Below, piece by piece: positions 16,451 to 24,761 of a DNA stretch of 64,000 bases; within the stretch, counting starts at the first letter, position 1; every line of letters begins with the position of its first letter. The stretch spans positions 62,001 to 126,000 of the forward strand of contig CAVQDO010000035.1 of the NCBI GenBank assembly GCA_963711255.1, written 5' to 3'. A program made the translations under genes and the position numbers. Source of the DNA: GCA-2746365 sp963711255 (GTDB lineage: Bacteria; Pseudomonadota; Gammaproteobacteria; SZUA-229). The notes under the pieces are model-generated. The model was not told the origin of the DNA. It was given only the letters and a program-made list of their open reading frames with translations, and ran no database searches.

Positions 16451-17809
16451 TTATTTCCCTATACAAAAATCTGAGAAGATTCGTCCCAGCAAATCATCAC
16501 TGCTAAATTCACCAGTTATCGACGCTAAAGCTTCCTGTGCAATACGCAGTTCTTCAGCCATTAACTCACCGGCTTTTAAAACGTTCAGGTTTTTATCGGC
16601 AATTTCCAGATGTTCTTCCGCAGTATCGATAGCGTCCAGATGACGGCGGCGGGCAATGAACTGGCCTTCGGTTTTTTGCTGGTATCCCATGCAATTTTTT
16701 AGATGCTGTTTTAACAGTTCGATGCCTTCACCGGTTTTAGCCGACAGGTATATTTCTGTTTTTTCGTGACCGCCAGTTTCATTTTCTGTTATTTCTGCGC
16801 TGCGTTTATGTTTATCTATTTTATTGTGTACCGTGGTTACGCCAATATTTTCCGGAACGCTGTCTGCCATCATTTGTTTTTTATCGATTTCTTCGTCATC
16901 GATATCAACGACAAACAATACGCGATCGGCATTTTCGATCATTTGTTTTGCGCGCTTTACGCCTTCCTGTTCGACGACGTCGTCACTGTCGCGCAAACCC
17001 GCAGTATCAATGATGTGTAACGGTAAACCGTCTATTTGAATATGCTCACGCAATATATCGCGGGTAGTTCCGGGTATGTCGGTCACGATCGCAGATTCCT
17101 GTCCGGCGAGTTGATTTAATAAACTGGATTTACCGGCGTTGGGTTTTCCGGCGATAACAACGGTCATGCCTTCTTTTAATAATCGGCCCTGTTGTGCGGA
17201 TTTTTTTACGTCCTGAAGTTTTTGTTTTACCTGTTCAAGTTTATTTGAAATAGCGGTGTCGGCGAGAAAATCAATTTCTTCTTCGGGAAAGTCTAATGCA
17301 GATTCAACATGTATTCTTAACTGAGTCAGTTCTTCGACCAGTTGCATAATTACATTTGAAAATTCACCCTGCATCGAACGTGTTGCTGCGCGTGCAGCCT
17401 GTTCGCTATCGGCGGCGATTAAGTCGGCGATCGCTTCTGCCTGTGTTAAATCAATTTTGTCATTTAGATAAGCGCGCTCACTAAACTCGCCGGCGCGGGC
17501 CGGGCGAACATCGTATAGCAGAATTTCTTTTAACAGTATATCTAAAACTATCGGGCCACCATGCGCGTGCAACTCGATGACATCTTCACCGGTGAATGAA
17601 AATGGTTTTTTAAAATACAGCGTTAAACCACTATCGATTATCGTTTGATTTTTATCAGAGAAGTTTCCGTAATGCGCATAACGCGGAGCAGGGCATAAGC
17701 CTGATATTTTTTCGGCTATCTCGGGGGCTTTATCACCAGAGATGCGAATGATACCAACACCGCCCTGGCCTGAAGGGGTTGCAATGGCGGCGATGGTATC
17801 TTTATACAT
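16451..17809 (-). CDS. mnmE: tRNA modification GTPase MnmE
   Basis: 452 aa, full length. The N-terminal folate-binding domain (1-120) contains GQGGVGIIRISG and the GEFSERAYLNDKIDLTQAEA signature. A central G domain has the P-loop GKPNAGKSSLLN (about 222), DIPGTTRD, DTAGLRD and NKID. The C-terminal helix ends in the obligatory FCIGK with the active-site cysteine. With MnmG it modifies wobble uridine 34 of tRNAs in a GTP-dependent way in the cytoplasm. It follows yidC on the same strand with a gap of 46 bp, as in the standard rpmH-rnpA-yidD-yidC-mnmE line-up. Confidence 0.97.
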   Translation of the reverse strand: MYKDTIAAIATPSGQGGVGIIRISGDKAPEIAEKISGLCPAPRYAHYGNFSDKNQTIIDSGLTLYFKKPFSFTGEDVIELHAHGGPIVLDILLKEILLYDVRPARAGEFSERAYLNDKIDLTQAEAIADLIAADSEQAARAATRSMQGEFSNVIMQLVEELTQLRIHVESALDFPEEEIDFLADTAISNKLEQVKQKLQDVKKSAQQGRLLKEGMTVVIAGKPNAGKSSLLNQLAGQESAIVTDIPGTTRDILREHIQIDGLPLHIIDTAGLRDSDDVVEQEGVKRAKQMIENADRVLFVVDIDDEEIDKKQMMADSVPENIGVTTVHNKIDKHKRSAEITENETGGHEKTEIYLSAKTGEGIELLKQHLKNCMGYQQKTEGQFIARRRHLDAIDTAEEHLEIADKNLNVLKAGELMAEELRIAQEALASITGEFSSDDLLGRIFSDFCIGK

Positions 17810-17855
17810 AACTCTTTATGAATTATCGTATGTGTTGTCGCTTAATAATAACTCG

Positions 17856-19520
17856 TTACGAGTTTTCAATTCGCTTGGTTATTACATACTGCTGAGCGAT
17901 GGATAAAATATTATTCACTACCCAGTAAAGCACTAAACCAGACGGGAAGAATGCAAACATAATGGTAAATGCAAACGGCATGATCTGGAATATTTTTTGT
18001 TGCATTGGATCTATCGGTGCAGGGTTTAACTTCTGCTGAAGATACATTGATACACCCATAATTACCGGCAATATAAAGTAGGGGTCTTTATCGGTCAGGT
18101 TTGTTAACCAAAGCGCAAACGGTGCGTGACGCATCTCTACGCTTTCCAGTAATACCCAGTACAGTGAAATGAACACCGGCATCTGAACAAGTATCGGGAA
18201 ACAACCACCCATCGGGTTTATTTTTTCCCGTTTATACATGTCCATCATCGCCTTGCTCATTGCCTGACGATCATCTCCATACTGTTCTTTCATCTTTTGT
18301 ATGCGCGGTGCAACCTTGCGCATTTTTGCCATCGAGCGGTAACTCATCTCTGACAGTTTATAAAAAACTGCTTTAACCGTAATGGTTAAGAATATAATCG
18401 CCCAGCCCCAGTTACCGAACAACTCGTGGAATGCATTCAGTAACCAGAATAATGGCTTGGCAAAAATAGTTAGTATGCCGTAGTCAACGGTCAGATCCAG
18501 GCCGGGTGCAATTTCTTCCAGTTTGTATTGCAGCTTGGGACCAACCATAAACTGTGAAGTGATTTTACCGGTCTGTCCGGCATCAATGGTAATCGCTGAT
18601 GTTCTGGCACCTAATGTATAGTGATCAATGTTACGGTTGTAACGACTGAAAAATAAATTATCTTTTCCGGCTTCTGGAACCCATGCTGCCAGGAAGTAAT
18701 GTTCAATCATTGCCAGCCAGCCATCGCTTAACTGGTAATTTAAATTTTCTTCAGCAATATCATCGAAATCATATTTTTCATATTTGATTTCTTCGTTATA
18801 AACAACGCCGCCGGTATATGTATGTATAAAGGCATTACCGTTTGTTTCTACCGGACGTGAACGGGTAATTTGCATGTAATCACTGCCTGTCCACTTTTCC
18901 TGGCCGGCAGTAATTGAATAATCAACATCGATTACATAATCATCACGTTTAAAGGTTAATACTTTTTTAACGCTTACACCGTTTTCATTTTGCCAGTACA
19001 AGGGTACTTCAATTATGTCCTGGCCTTCTGCTAAACGGTATTCGTTTTTCTCGCTGCGATAAACAGCATTGTGTGACGGCGCGGTGTCTTTGTTAACAGA
19101 AACAAGACCGGACTGGGCAACATAATAATTTATGTTTTGATCATTCATTAATACCAGTTTTTCTTCCGGGCTATTTGCGGTAACTGCATACTTACGCAGT
19201 AACACTCGCCTGATATCGCCACCTTTGGTGTCAATTTCAACATCGAGAACATCGGTAATAACTTTTATACGCTGGCTGCCAGCTACTTTTTCTTCAATGC
19301 CACTCATCACTGGTGAAACGGTCGCGCCACCATCAACGCCACCAATCGCTGATTTATCAGCCTGCGGAATATTTTCAGTTGATAATTTAGCTGTTCCGTT
19401 CTGATTTTGTTCAACTGCAACGGGTTCAGGCTTCGGGCCATAATCCATCTGCCATTGCGCCCATATCATATAGATAATGAAAAACAGGGTGAAATATAAA
19501 AGTATGCGTTGATTGCCCAT
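17856..19520 (-). CDS. yidC: Membrane protein insertase YidC
   Basis: 554 aa. An N-terminal membrane helix (residues 5-20, MGNQRILLYFTLFFIIYMIW) is followed by a large periplasmic beta-domain (about 60-340). The conserved C-terminal insertase core (about 350-545) has five helices and the cytoplasmic loop YRSMAKMRKVAPRIQKMKEQ. YidC inserts membrane proteins alone or together with SecYEG. The size and domain order are typical for gammaproteobacteria. It lies between yidD (31 bp away) and mnmE, co-directional with both. Confidence 0.97.
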   Translation of the reverse strand: MGNQRILLYFTLFFIIYMIWAQWQMDYGPKPEPVAVEQNQNGTAKLSTENIPQADKSAIGGVDGGATVSPVMSGIEEKVAGSQRIKVITDVLDVEIDTKGGDIRRVLLRKYAVTANSPEEKLVLMNDQNINYYVAQSGLVSVNKDTAPSHNAVYRSEKNEYRLAEGQDIIEVPLYWQNENGVSVKKVLTFKRDDYVIDVDYSITAGQEKWTGSDYMQITRSRPVETNGNAFIHTYTGGVVYNEEIKYEKYDFDDIAEENLNYQLSDGWLAMIEHYFLAAWVPEAGKDNLFFSRYNRNIDHYTLGARTSAITIDAGQTGKITSQFMVGPKLQYKLEEIAPGLDLTVDYGILTIFAKPLFWLLNAFHELFGNWGWAIIFLTITVKAVFYKLSEMSYRSMAKMRKVAPRIQKMKEQYGDDRQAMSKAMMDMYKREKINPMGGCFPILVQMPVFISLYWVLLESVEMRHAPFALWLTNLTDKDPYFILPVIMGVSMYLQQKLNPAPIDPMQQKIFQIMPFAFTIMFAFFPSGLVLYWVVNNILSIAQQYVITKRIENS

Positions 19521-19551
19521 TAGGTATTTTTTCCGGCCGTCTCTTTTCGGC

Positions 19552-19806
19552 TTATTCTTTTATTGTTTTTTTTAAAGTGAATGTTGCTGGTACGGGGTCA
19601 TGTCCGCCGTGGTGCCAGGGGTGGCAGCTGAATATTCGGCGCACGGATAAAATGAAACCGCGAAAGAAACCAAACTTCTGGAAAGCTTCGATTGAATATT
19701 CAGAACAGGTGGGACTATAACGACAGCTGGGTGCCAGGTAAGGACTAATCACATACTGATAAGTACGAATAAGAAATGTAATCAATTTTATTATAATTTT
19801 TCGCAT
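19552..19806 (-). CDS. yidD: Membrane protein insertion efficiency factor YidD
   Basis: 84 aa. The family core YQYVISPYLAPSCRYSPTCSEYSIEAFQKFGFFRG contains the conserved cysteines, and RRIFSCHPWHHGGHDPVP follows. An amphipathic N-terminal segment (residues 3-20) may associate with the inner membrane. YidD assists membrane protein insertion together with YidC. The start overlaps the 3' end of rnpA by 16 bp, suggesting translational coupling in the rpmH-rnpA-yidD-yidC-mnmE operon. Confidence 0.95.
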   Translation of the reverse strand: MRKIIIKLITFLIRTYQYVISPYLAPSCRYSPTCSEYSIEAFQKFGFFRGFILSVRRIFSCHPWHHGGHDPVPATFTLKKTIKE

Positions 19807-20219
19807 TTTTTATTCAGCTGTATCCAGTGTTTTTCCAGTGAATCAAATAGCTGCTGGTTCGTTGCCCCGACACACTTCGGACCAGCAAGAACAATAAAAT
19901 CCATTCTGCACTGCTTATCGTTTTCCTGCAGATCGTTCAGCCCATTCGTTAACTGCAAAAGTCGAAAACTTTCTCGAGAAATTCGTTTTAAGCGATTTCT
20001 TGCAACAGCCAGTTTTACTCTTTTCTTGGTAAATGCCAGCCCCAGTCGTGCATACTGCAGTGTATTTGGACGGGCTAGAACAGTAAAGTAGCGGTCTGAG
20101 GAACGAAAAGGCTTGTCAAAAACATGATTATAATCAGCAGCTTTTAACAATTTGGCTTGTTTGGAAAAACAGGCCACAGAAGCAGTCGTTGTTGCCGTCT
20201 GGGAAATAGCCAAACTCAT
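19791..20219 (-). CDS. rnpA: Ribonuclease P protein component
   Basis: 142 aa. The RNR-type signature GLAFTKKRVKLAVARNRLKRISRESFR (about residues 58-84) is the RNA-binding motif of the RNase P protein. It assists the M1 RNA ribozyme in 5' maturation of tRNA precursors in the cytoplasm. It has an N-terminal extension of about 20 residues rich in Ala, Ser and Thr (MSLAISQTATTTASVACFSK), so an internal start is possible. It sits 43 bp after rpmH and overlaps yidD. Confidence 0.95.
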   Translation of the reverse strand: MSLAISQTATTTASVACFSKQAKLLKAADYNHVFDKPFRSSDRYFTVLARPNTLQYARLGLAFTKKRVKLAVARNRLKRISRESFRLLQLTNGLNDLQENDKQCRMDFIVLAGPKCVGATNQQLFDSLEKHWIQLNKKCEKL

Positions 20220-20262
20220 GGCTTTTTCCTGACCGTTTAATCTCTAGTAATACAGCTAGAAA

Positions 20263-20397
20263 TTAAACAGTTAAGCTATGACGACCTTTTGCACGGCGTG
20301 CTTTCAATACTTTACGACCACCAACAGTACGACTGCGGGCACGAAAACCATGTGTTCTTGCGCGTTTCAGCAAACTTGGTTGAAATGTTCTTTTCAT
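20263..20397 (-). CDS. rpmH: 50S ribosomal protein L34
   Basis: 44 aa, a very short gene: MKRTFQPSLLKRARTHGFRA followed by RSRTVGGRKVLKARRAKGRH and SLTV. This matches bacterial L34 along its whole length. L34 is a small basic protein of the large ribosomal subunit. It is the first gene of the minus-strand origin operon and has a strong promoter immediately upstream, as expected for a ribosomal protein. Confidence 0.97.
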   Translation of the reverse strand: MKRTFQPSLLKRARTHGFRARSRTVGGRKVLKARRAKGRHSLTV

Positions 20398-20436
20398 AAC
20401 TAAATCCAGTAATATCAATGTTTCAGCGAACCGCGC

Positions 20437-20465
20437 ATTTTACGTAGTAGTTCTCTATTAGTCAA
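20437..20465 (-). promoter_or_regulatory. Sigma-70 promoter of rpmH operon
   Basis: On the minus strand TTGACT (20465-20460) and TAAAAT (20442-20437) are separated by exactly 17 bp. Each hexamer matches the consensus in five of six positions. The expected start would give a leader of about 30-35 nt for rpmH. Confidence 0.75.
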
Positions 20466-20573
20466 AATATATTATCTAAATTATTGATATTTTTTTATTG
20501 GTTACTTTTTATACAGCTTTGCCTGATTAGCCTATGCTATCAAGAAATTTTAATTAAAATATTCAACTTATCT

Positions 20574-20582
20574 TGTGGATAA
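20574..20582 (-). promoter_or_regulatory. DnaA box
   Basis: Perfect TTATCCACA on the minus strand, about 120 bp before dnaA. It could serve origin function or dnaA autoregulation. Confidence 0.75.
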
Positions 20583-20635
20583 GTCTGAATATCCGTTATA
20601 CAATCAGTGTCCGGTTTTTCCCATACCATTTGGAA

Positions 20636-20665
20636 CCATTTTGAAATCAGTTACTTTCAAAATGG
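20636..20665. promoter_or_regulatory. Perfect inverted repeat at the dnaA promoter (operator candidate)
   Basis: CCATTTTGAAA (20636-20646) and TTTCAAAATGG (20655-20665) are exact reverse complements with an 8-bp spacer. The element covers the proposed -35 box and touches the -10 box of dnaA, a position where a dimeric repressor would block transcription. The binding protein is unknown. Confidence 0.6.
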
Positions 20666-20670
20666 ATAAT
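20641..20670 (+). promoter_or_regulatory. Probable dnaA promoter
   Basis: TTGAAA (20641-20646) and GATAAT (20665-20670) are separated by 18 bp. Transcription would begin about 20-25 bases before the GTG start of dnaA, leaving room only for the GAGAGG ribosome-binding site. Confidence 0.5.
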
Positions 20671-20699
20671 TATACTAATAACAAGAGAGGATAATTTGC

Positions 20700-22061
20700 G
20701 TGAGCAATACTATATGGCCAAATTGCTTACAACGATTAGAACAGGAACTCTCGGACCAACAACTTAATACCTGGATTCGACCTCTCCAGATTGTTGAAGA
20801 AAATAACCAGATCAAGCTGTTGGCACCTAATCGCTTTGTTCAGGACTGGGTAAAACAGAATTTTCAGGACAAAATTGAAACTATTTTGTCAGATCTGGAC
20901 CCTGAGCAATCAACCCAGCTATTCGTTGAAATAGGCAGTCAGAATAAACACAGTGAAAAACCCGTAATCGACAAAGTAGCAGTCGCTAAAACGGAATCTT
21001 TCATGACGAACAATAAGCCACGGGCAGCTAAATCCTTCGTTGAGCATAATCTTAACCCTTTGTTTACCTTTGATAACTTTGTCGAAGGTAAATCCAACCA
21101 GTTAGCCAGGGCCGCCTCTCTACAGGTCGCCGAGAACCCGGGGAGTGCATATAACCCCTTGTTTTTCTACGGTGGTGTGGGTTTAGGTAAAACCCACTTG
21201 ATGCACGCTGTGGGTAACATGATTTTGCAGCATAAACCGGATGCACGTATTACCTACATTCATTCTGAGCGTTTTGTCGGCCACATGGTAAAAGCACTAC
21301 AGCACAATGCCATTGATGCCTTTAAACAGCATTACCGTTCACTGGATGCGATTTTAGTCGACGATATTCAGTTTTTTGCTGGAAAAGAGCGCTCACAGGA
21401 AGAATTCTTTCATACTTTCAATGCCTTACTGGAAGAGGGAAGCCAGATTATTTTAACCTGTGACCGTTACCCCAAGGAAGTTGATGGCCTCGAAGAGCGC
21501 TTACGATCACGTTTTGGCTGGGGTTTACCGGTTTGTATCGAGCCACCGGAGCTGGAAACCCGTGTCGCGATTTTGCAGAAGAAAGCAGAGGAAGCAAAAA
21601 TTGCCCTGCCTAGCGAAGTGGCTTTCTTTATTGCCAAGCGCATTCGCTCTAACATACGAGAATTAGAAGGTGCTTTCCGCCGGGTAATGGCTACCGCCAA
21701 TTTTACCGCATCACCCATTACCCTGGAATTTGCCAAGGAAGCACTGCGCGATTTGATCGCATTACAGGAACGAACAATAACCATAGATAATATTCAGAAA
21801 ACCGTTGCAGAATATTACAAAATAAGAACCTCTGATTTACATTCTAATCGACGCAGCCGTTCGATAACCCGGCCCAGGCAGTTAGCCATGGCTTTATCAA
21901 AAGAGCTCACCAATCACAGTTTGCCTGAAATTGGCGCTGCTTTTGGTGGTCGTGACCATACAACGGTTTTACACGGTTGTCGAAAGATTGCAGAATTAAG
22001 GGAATCAGATAATAAAATCAATGAGGATTATAAAAATATGATCCGGGTTTTAAGTAATTAG
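20700..22061 (+). CDS. dnaA: Chromosomal replication initiator protein DnaA
   Basis: 453 aa with all four domains: an N-terminal DnaB/DiaA-interaction domain (1-80), a short linker (80-115), and an AAA+ ATPase with Walker A GGVGLGKTH (158-166) and Walker B DAILVDDIQFF. The DNA-binding domain carries SITRPRQLAMALSKELT and the signature GGRDHTTVLHGCRKI. DnaA-ATP binds the DnaA boxes flanking this gene, melts the origin and loads DnaB. The start is GTG, with GAGAGG upstream. The linker is short compared with E. coli. It is followed by an intergenic origin-like segment and dnaN. Confidence 0.98.
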   Translation: MSNTIWPNCLQRLEQELSDQQLNTWIRPLQIVEENNQIKLLAPNRFVQDWVKQNFQDKIETILSDLDPEQSTQLFVEIGSQNKHSEKPVIDKVAVAKTESFMTNNKPRAAKSFVEHNLNPLFTFDNFVEGKSNQLARAASLQVAENPGSAYNPLFFYGGVGLGKTHLMHAVGNMILQHKPDARITYIHSERFVGHMVKALQHNAIDAFKQHYRSLDAILVDDIQFFAGKERSQEEFFHTFNALLEEGSQIILTCDRYPKEVDGLEERLRSRFGWGLPVCIEPPELETRVAILQKKAEEAKIALPSEVAFFIAKRIRSNIRELEGAFRRVMATANFTASPITLEFAKEALRDLIALQERTITIDNIQKTVAEYYKIRTSDLHSNRRSRSITRPRQLAMALSKELTNHSLPEIGAAFGGRDHTTVLHGCRKIAELRESDNKINEDYKNMIRVLSN

Positions 22062-22121
22062 AACGGTTTTATTACGTTAATACACAGTTTATTAACAGTT
22101 TTTAAAATAAAAATAACAAAC

Positions 22122-22130
22122 TGTGCATAA
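22122..22130 (-). promoter_or_regulatory. DnaA box
   Basis: TTATGCACA on the minus strand, matching the TTATNCACA consensus. Confidence 0.6.
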
Positions 22131-22178
22131 GGTGTTATTTGCCTATGAGTAATCTGTAAACAGAAAAGGGCTTAAAAG

Positions 22179-22187
22179 TTATCCACA
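22179..22187 (+). promoter_or_regulatory. DnaA box
   Basis: Perfect TTATCCACA on the plus strand in the dnaA-dnaN gap. Confidence 0.75.
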
Positions 22188-22276
22188 TTCCGTTGACAGG
22201 TAAGCAGCAGCTTACAGGCGCTTTAACAGAACAGATATTACTAGATAAGCCATTGATAAATAAAGAAATAATTAAG

Positions 22277-22285
22277 TTATCCACA
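22277..22285 (+). promoter_or_regulatory. DnaA box next to AT-rich region
   Basis: Perfect TTATCCACA on the plus strand, bordering the AT-rich candidate unwinding element. Confidence 0.75.
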
Positions 22286-22356
22286 GATGTGAGTGATACA
22301 TAATTATAATAATAAGATATATATAAAAAAACTATTAATAATATATAGGTAACACC

Positions 22357-23457
22357 ATGAAGTTCCAAATTGAAAAGGAAACCTTACTAAACCCTCTTCA
22401 GCAGATCATCGGAGCAGTAGAAAAAAGACAGACAATGCCTGCACTGTCTAACGTTTTAATTCGTACTACGGAAAATTCGTTAACCTTAACTGCCACTGAT
22501 CTTGAAATTGAGTTAGTTAGTCAAATAGGAATGATTATTGATGAACCTGGTGATATCACTGTTCCTGCACGTAAATTATTAGATATCTGTAAATCTTTAC
22601 CCAATGAATCAATAATCAAATTTACCGTTAACGATAATAAAGCACTGGTTCAATCTGGCCGTAGCCGATTTTCCTTAACAACGCTGCCAGCAAATGATTT
22701 TCCAGCACTGGATGCGATTAACAGTATTCATGAATTTGAAATCACTCAGAAAACCTTACGGGATATTATTGATAAAACAGCCTTTGCAATGGCACAGCAG
22801 GATGTTCGCTATTATTTGAATGGTTTGATGCTGGAACTAAGTGCAAATTATTTACGTGCTGTGGCAACCGATGGTCATCGCCTGGCTTATTGTGAAAAAG
22901 AAACCAGTGCGGATATTGCTGATATTAAACAGGTTATTTTGCCTAGAAAGGGTGTTCTGGAGCTGGTGCGACTGCTTAACGATAATGACGATATGGTTAA
23001 AATCAGCCTGGGCAGTAATCATCTACAGGTTGAGTTTGATGGTCTCAAAATGACCTCGAAACTAATCGATGGCCGTTTTCCTGATTACAATCGTGTTATG
23101 CCAACGGATGGTAATAATGTTATTACTGCAGACCGGGATCAATTACGTTTGTCACTCATGCGTGCATCTATTTTATCCAATGAAAAATATCGCGGTATTC
23201 GATTAATTCTGGAAGATAACCTGGTTAAGTTACAGGCACAGAATCCTGACCAGGAAGAAGCCGATGTCGAGCAGGAAGTTGTTTACAATGGAGATGATAT
23301 TGAAATTGGTTTCAATGTTAATTACATGCTTGATGTATTGAATGTCACTAATTCTGAAATGGTTCAGGCAGCATTAAGAGACTCAAATAGCAGCTTTTTA
23401 CTGACATACCCCGATCAGACCGATTGTAAATACGTTATTATGCCAATGCGCCTCTAG
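22357..23457 (+). CDS. dnaN: DNA polymerase III beta subunit (sliding clamp)
   Basis: 366 aa, the normal clamp length. Family stretches include the N-terminal LLNPLQQIIGAVEKRQTMPALSN, the middle VATDGHRLAYCEKE and the C-terminal end YVIMPMRL, which forms part of the partner-binding cleft. The dimeric ring tethers DNA polymerase III and other factors to DNA. It is the second gene of the dnaA-dnaN-recF-gyrB series and is separated from dnaA by the candidate origin. Confidence 0.98.
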   Translation: MKFQIEKETLLNPLQQIIGAVEKRQTMPALSNVLIRTTENSLTLTATDLEIELVSQIGMIIDEPGDITVPARKLLDICKSLPNESIIKFTVNDNKALVQSGRSRFSLTTLPANDFPALDAINSIHEFEITQKTLRDIIDKTAFAMAQQDVRYYLNGLMLELSANYLRAVATDGHRLAYCEKETSADIADIKQVILPRKGVLELVRLLNDNDDMVKISLGSNHLQVEFDGLKMTSKLIDGRFPDYNRVMPTDGNNVITADRDQLRLSLMRASILSNEKYRGIRLILEDNLVKLQAQNPDQEEADVEQEVVYNGDDIEIGFNVNYMLDVLNVTNSEMVQAALRDSNSSFLLTYPDQTDCKYVIMPMRL

Positions 23458-23567
23458 TCTCGATAGTTCTCAGATAAATGTCATTATTGAATGTTTGTGA
23501 TGTATTTTTAGAATAATGCATTCTTCTAATCAATCATTTTCTTAATTTTCAATAATAAGCCTAATGT

Positions 23568-24644
23568 ATGCGCCTGACGCAACTCCAAATAAAAAATTTT
23601 CGAAATCTTGAAAATGCCGAATTAACACCAGTGCCGGGTGTTAATTTAATTGTTGGTGATAATGCCTCAGGGAAAACCAGCTTACTGGAAGCTATTTATT
23701 ATCTTAGTCATATTCGGTCTTTTCGAACACAGCATGTCACCGACTTAATTCTCAGGCAAAGCCCGTACCTGCAGCTTGTCGCAAAAATCGAAACAGCTGA
23801 CAAGCTAACAATTCCTTTAGGTATTCGACGAAGCCGTAATAAATCTGAAATACGCGTTAATAAACAGCCGGTAAAAAAAGTTTCCGATATTGCGGCTCAA
23901 TTTCCCGTACTTGCTATCCATCCTGATAGTTACAAATTAATTACCGGCAGTCCTTCCCAAAGACGCCAGTACCTGGACTGGGGAGTGTTCCACGTGGAAC
24001 ATGGTTTCTTTAAATCCTGGCAGCGTTTCAGAAAAGCGCTGCTGCAGCGTAATGCAGCGTTAAAAGGACGGCAGAAGTTTGATGTTTGTCAGTTATGGAA
24101 TAATGAAATCTGTAATACTGCCAATCATATCGATACGTTAAGGCAACAATATTTTTCTAATTTGCAGCCTTATTTCATCCAGTTGACGAAACAATTCTTT
24201 GATAATGATACGGTTGATATCGAATATAAACGAGGGTGGCCAGCCGATCGAGCCCTGATCGATATACTTGAAGAAAATTTACAGAAGGAACGACTGAAAG
24301 GTTATACCTACTATGGTCCGCATCGCGCCGAAGTTACTATCAAGGTAAATGGACAATCTGCACAAACCTGTATATCTCGAGGTCAGCAGAAAACACTGGT
24401 TGCATTAATGCGACTGGCCCAGGCCATGCAATTCACTGAAGCAACAGGTAAATCTTGTGTACTGCTATACGATGATCTTGCTGCTGAGCTTGATTCAAAA
24501 CATCGTTCTCTTATTCTCAAGGTTTTATCGACAATGAATATTCAGCTTTTTTTGACGGCTATAGAAGACGCACAGATCGATCTGAGTGCCTGGTCAAATA
24601 CGATGATGTTCCACGTGGAACATGGCGTATTAACACAGGAATAA
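23568..24644 (+). CDS. recF: DNA replication and repair protein RecF
   Basis: 358 aa. The SMC-like ATPase has Walker A VGDNASGKTSLLEAIYYLSH (31-50), the signature motif SRGQQKTLVALMRLAQA (about 270) and Walker B CVLLYDDLAAELD (about 298). RecF acts with RecO and RecR to load RecA on gapped DNA. Two identical 16-bp parS sequences lie in the coding frame, each encoding FHVEHG: one mid-protein (about residue 141) and one at the extreme C-terminus, seven to eight residues before the stop. The gene therefore doubles as a centromere region. Confidence 0.96.
   Translation: MRLTQLQIKNFRNLENAELTPVPGVNLIVGDNASGKTSLLEAIYYLSHIRSFRTQHVTDLILRQSPYLQLVAKIETADKLTIPLGIRRSRNKSEIRVNKQPVKKVSDIAAQFPVLAIHPDSYKLITGSPSQRRQYLDWGVFHVEHGFFKSWQRFRKALLQRNAALKGRQKFDVCQLWNNEICNTANHIDTLRQQYFSNLQPYFIQLTKQFFDNDTVDIEYKRGWPADRALIDILEENLQKERLKGYTYYGPHRAEVTIKVNGQSAQTCISRGQQKTLVALMRLAQAMQFTEATGKSCVLLYDDLAAELDSKHRSLILKVLSTMNIQLFLTAIEDAQIDLSAWSNTMMFHVEHGVLTQE
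23986..24001. promoter_or_regulatory. parS site 1 (ParB-binding centromere)
   Basis: Perfect 16-bp palindrome TGTTCCACGTGGAACA, the parS consensus of gammaproteobacterial ParB proteins. Located within recF, about 1.7 kb from the candidate oriC. Confidence 0.92.
24607..24622. promoter_or_regulatory. parS site 2 (ParB-binding centromere)
   Basis: Second exact copy of TGTTCCACGTGGAACA, 621 bp (207 codons) after the first and in the same frame of recF, near its 3' end. Confidence 0.92.
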
Positions 24645-24724
24645 TACGCATCATAAAAAGCGACGAGCAGAGTGGTTACAATACGTTCTTTCTTGCCTGT
24701 AAATAAGCTATCCGTTAAAAGACC

Positions 24725-24733
24725 TGATATAAT
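24725..24733 (+). promoter_or_regulatory. Extended -10 promoter of gyrB
   Basis: TGATATAAT is a perfect TGN-TATAAT extended -10 element, 28 bp before the proposed ATG of gyrB. No strong -35 box is at the usual distance, which extended -10 promoters do not need. Confidence 0.5.
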
Positions 24734-24761
24734 GCGGTAGTTCAAATAAGTGGTTGAAAAC

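Larger units (their letters stand above)
20398..20699. other. rpmH-dnaA intergenic region
   Basis: About 300 bp between divergent rpmH and dnaA with no gene. It holds the rpmH promoter, one consensus DnaA box, an AT-rich stretch (20465-20570), and the probable dnaA promoter with a perfect inverted repeat. In pseudomonads a replication origin lies in this gap, so it may contribute to oriC here together with the dnaA-dnaN gap. Confidence 0.6.
22062..22356. other. Probable replication origin (oriC), dnaA-dnaN gap
   Basis: A 295-bp gap without a gene. It has three DnaA boxes matching TTATNCACA (22122-22130 minus, 22179-22187 plus, 22277-22285 plus), a weaker one-mismatch site at 22078-22086, and a very AT-rich run at 22286-22345 that could be the unwinding element directly beside the last box. 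Strand polarity of the genes switches nearby, with rpmH leftward and dnaA rightward. Confidence 0.7.
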
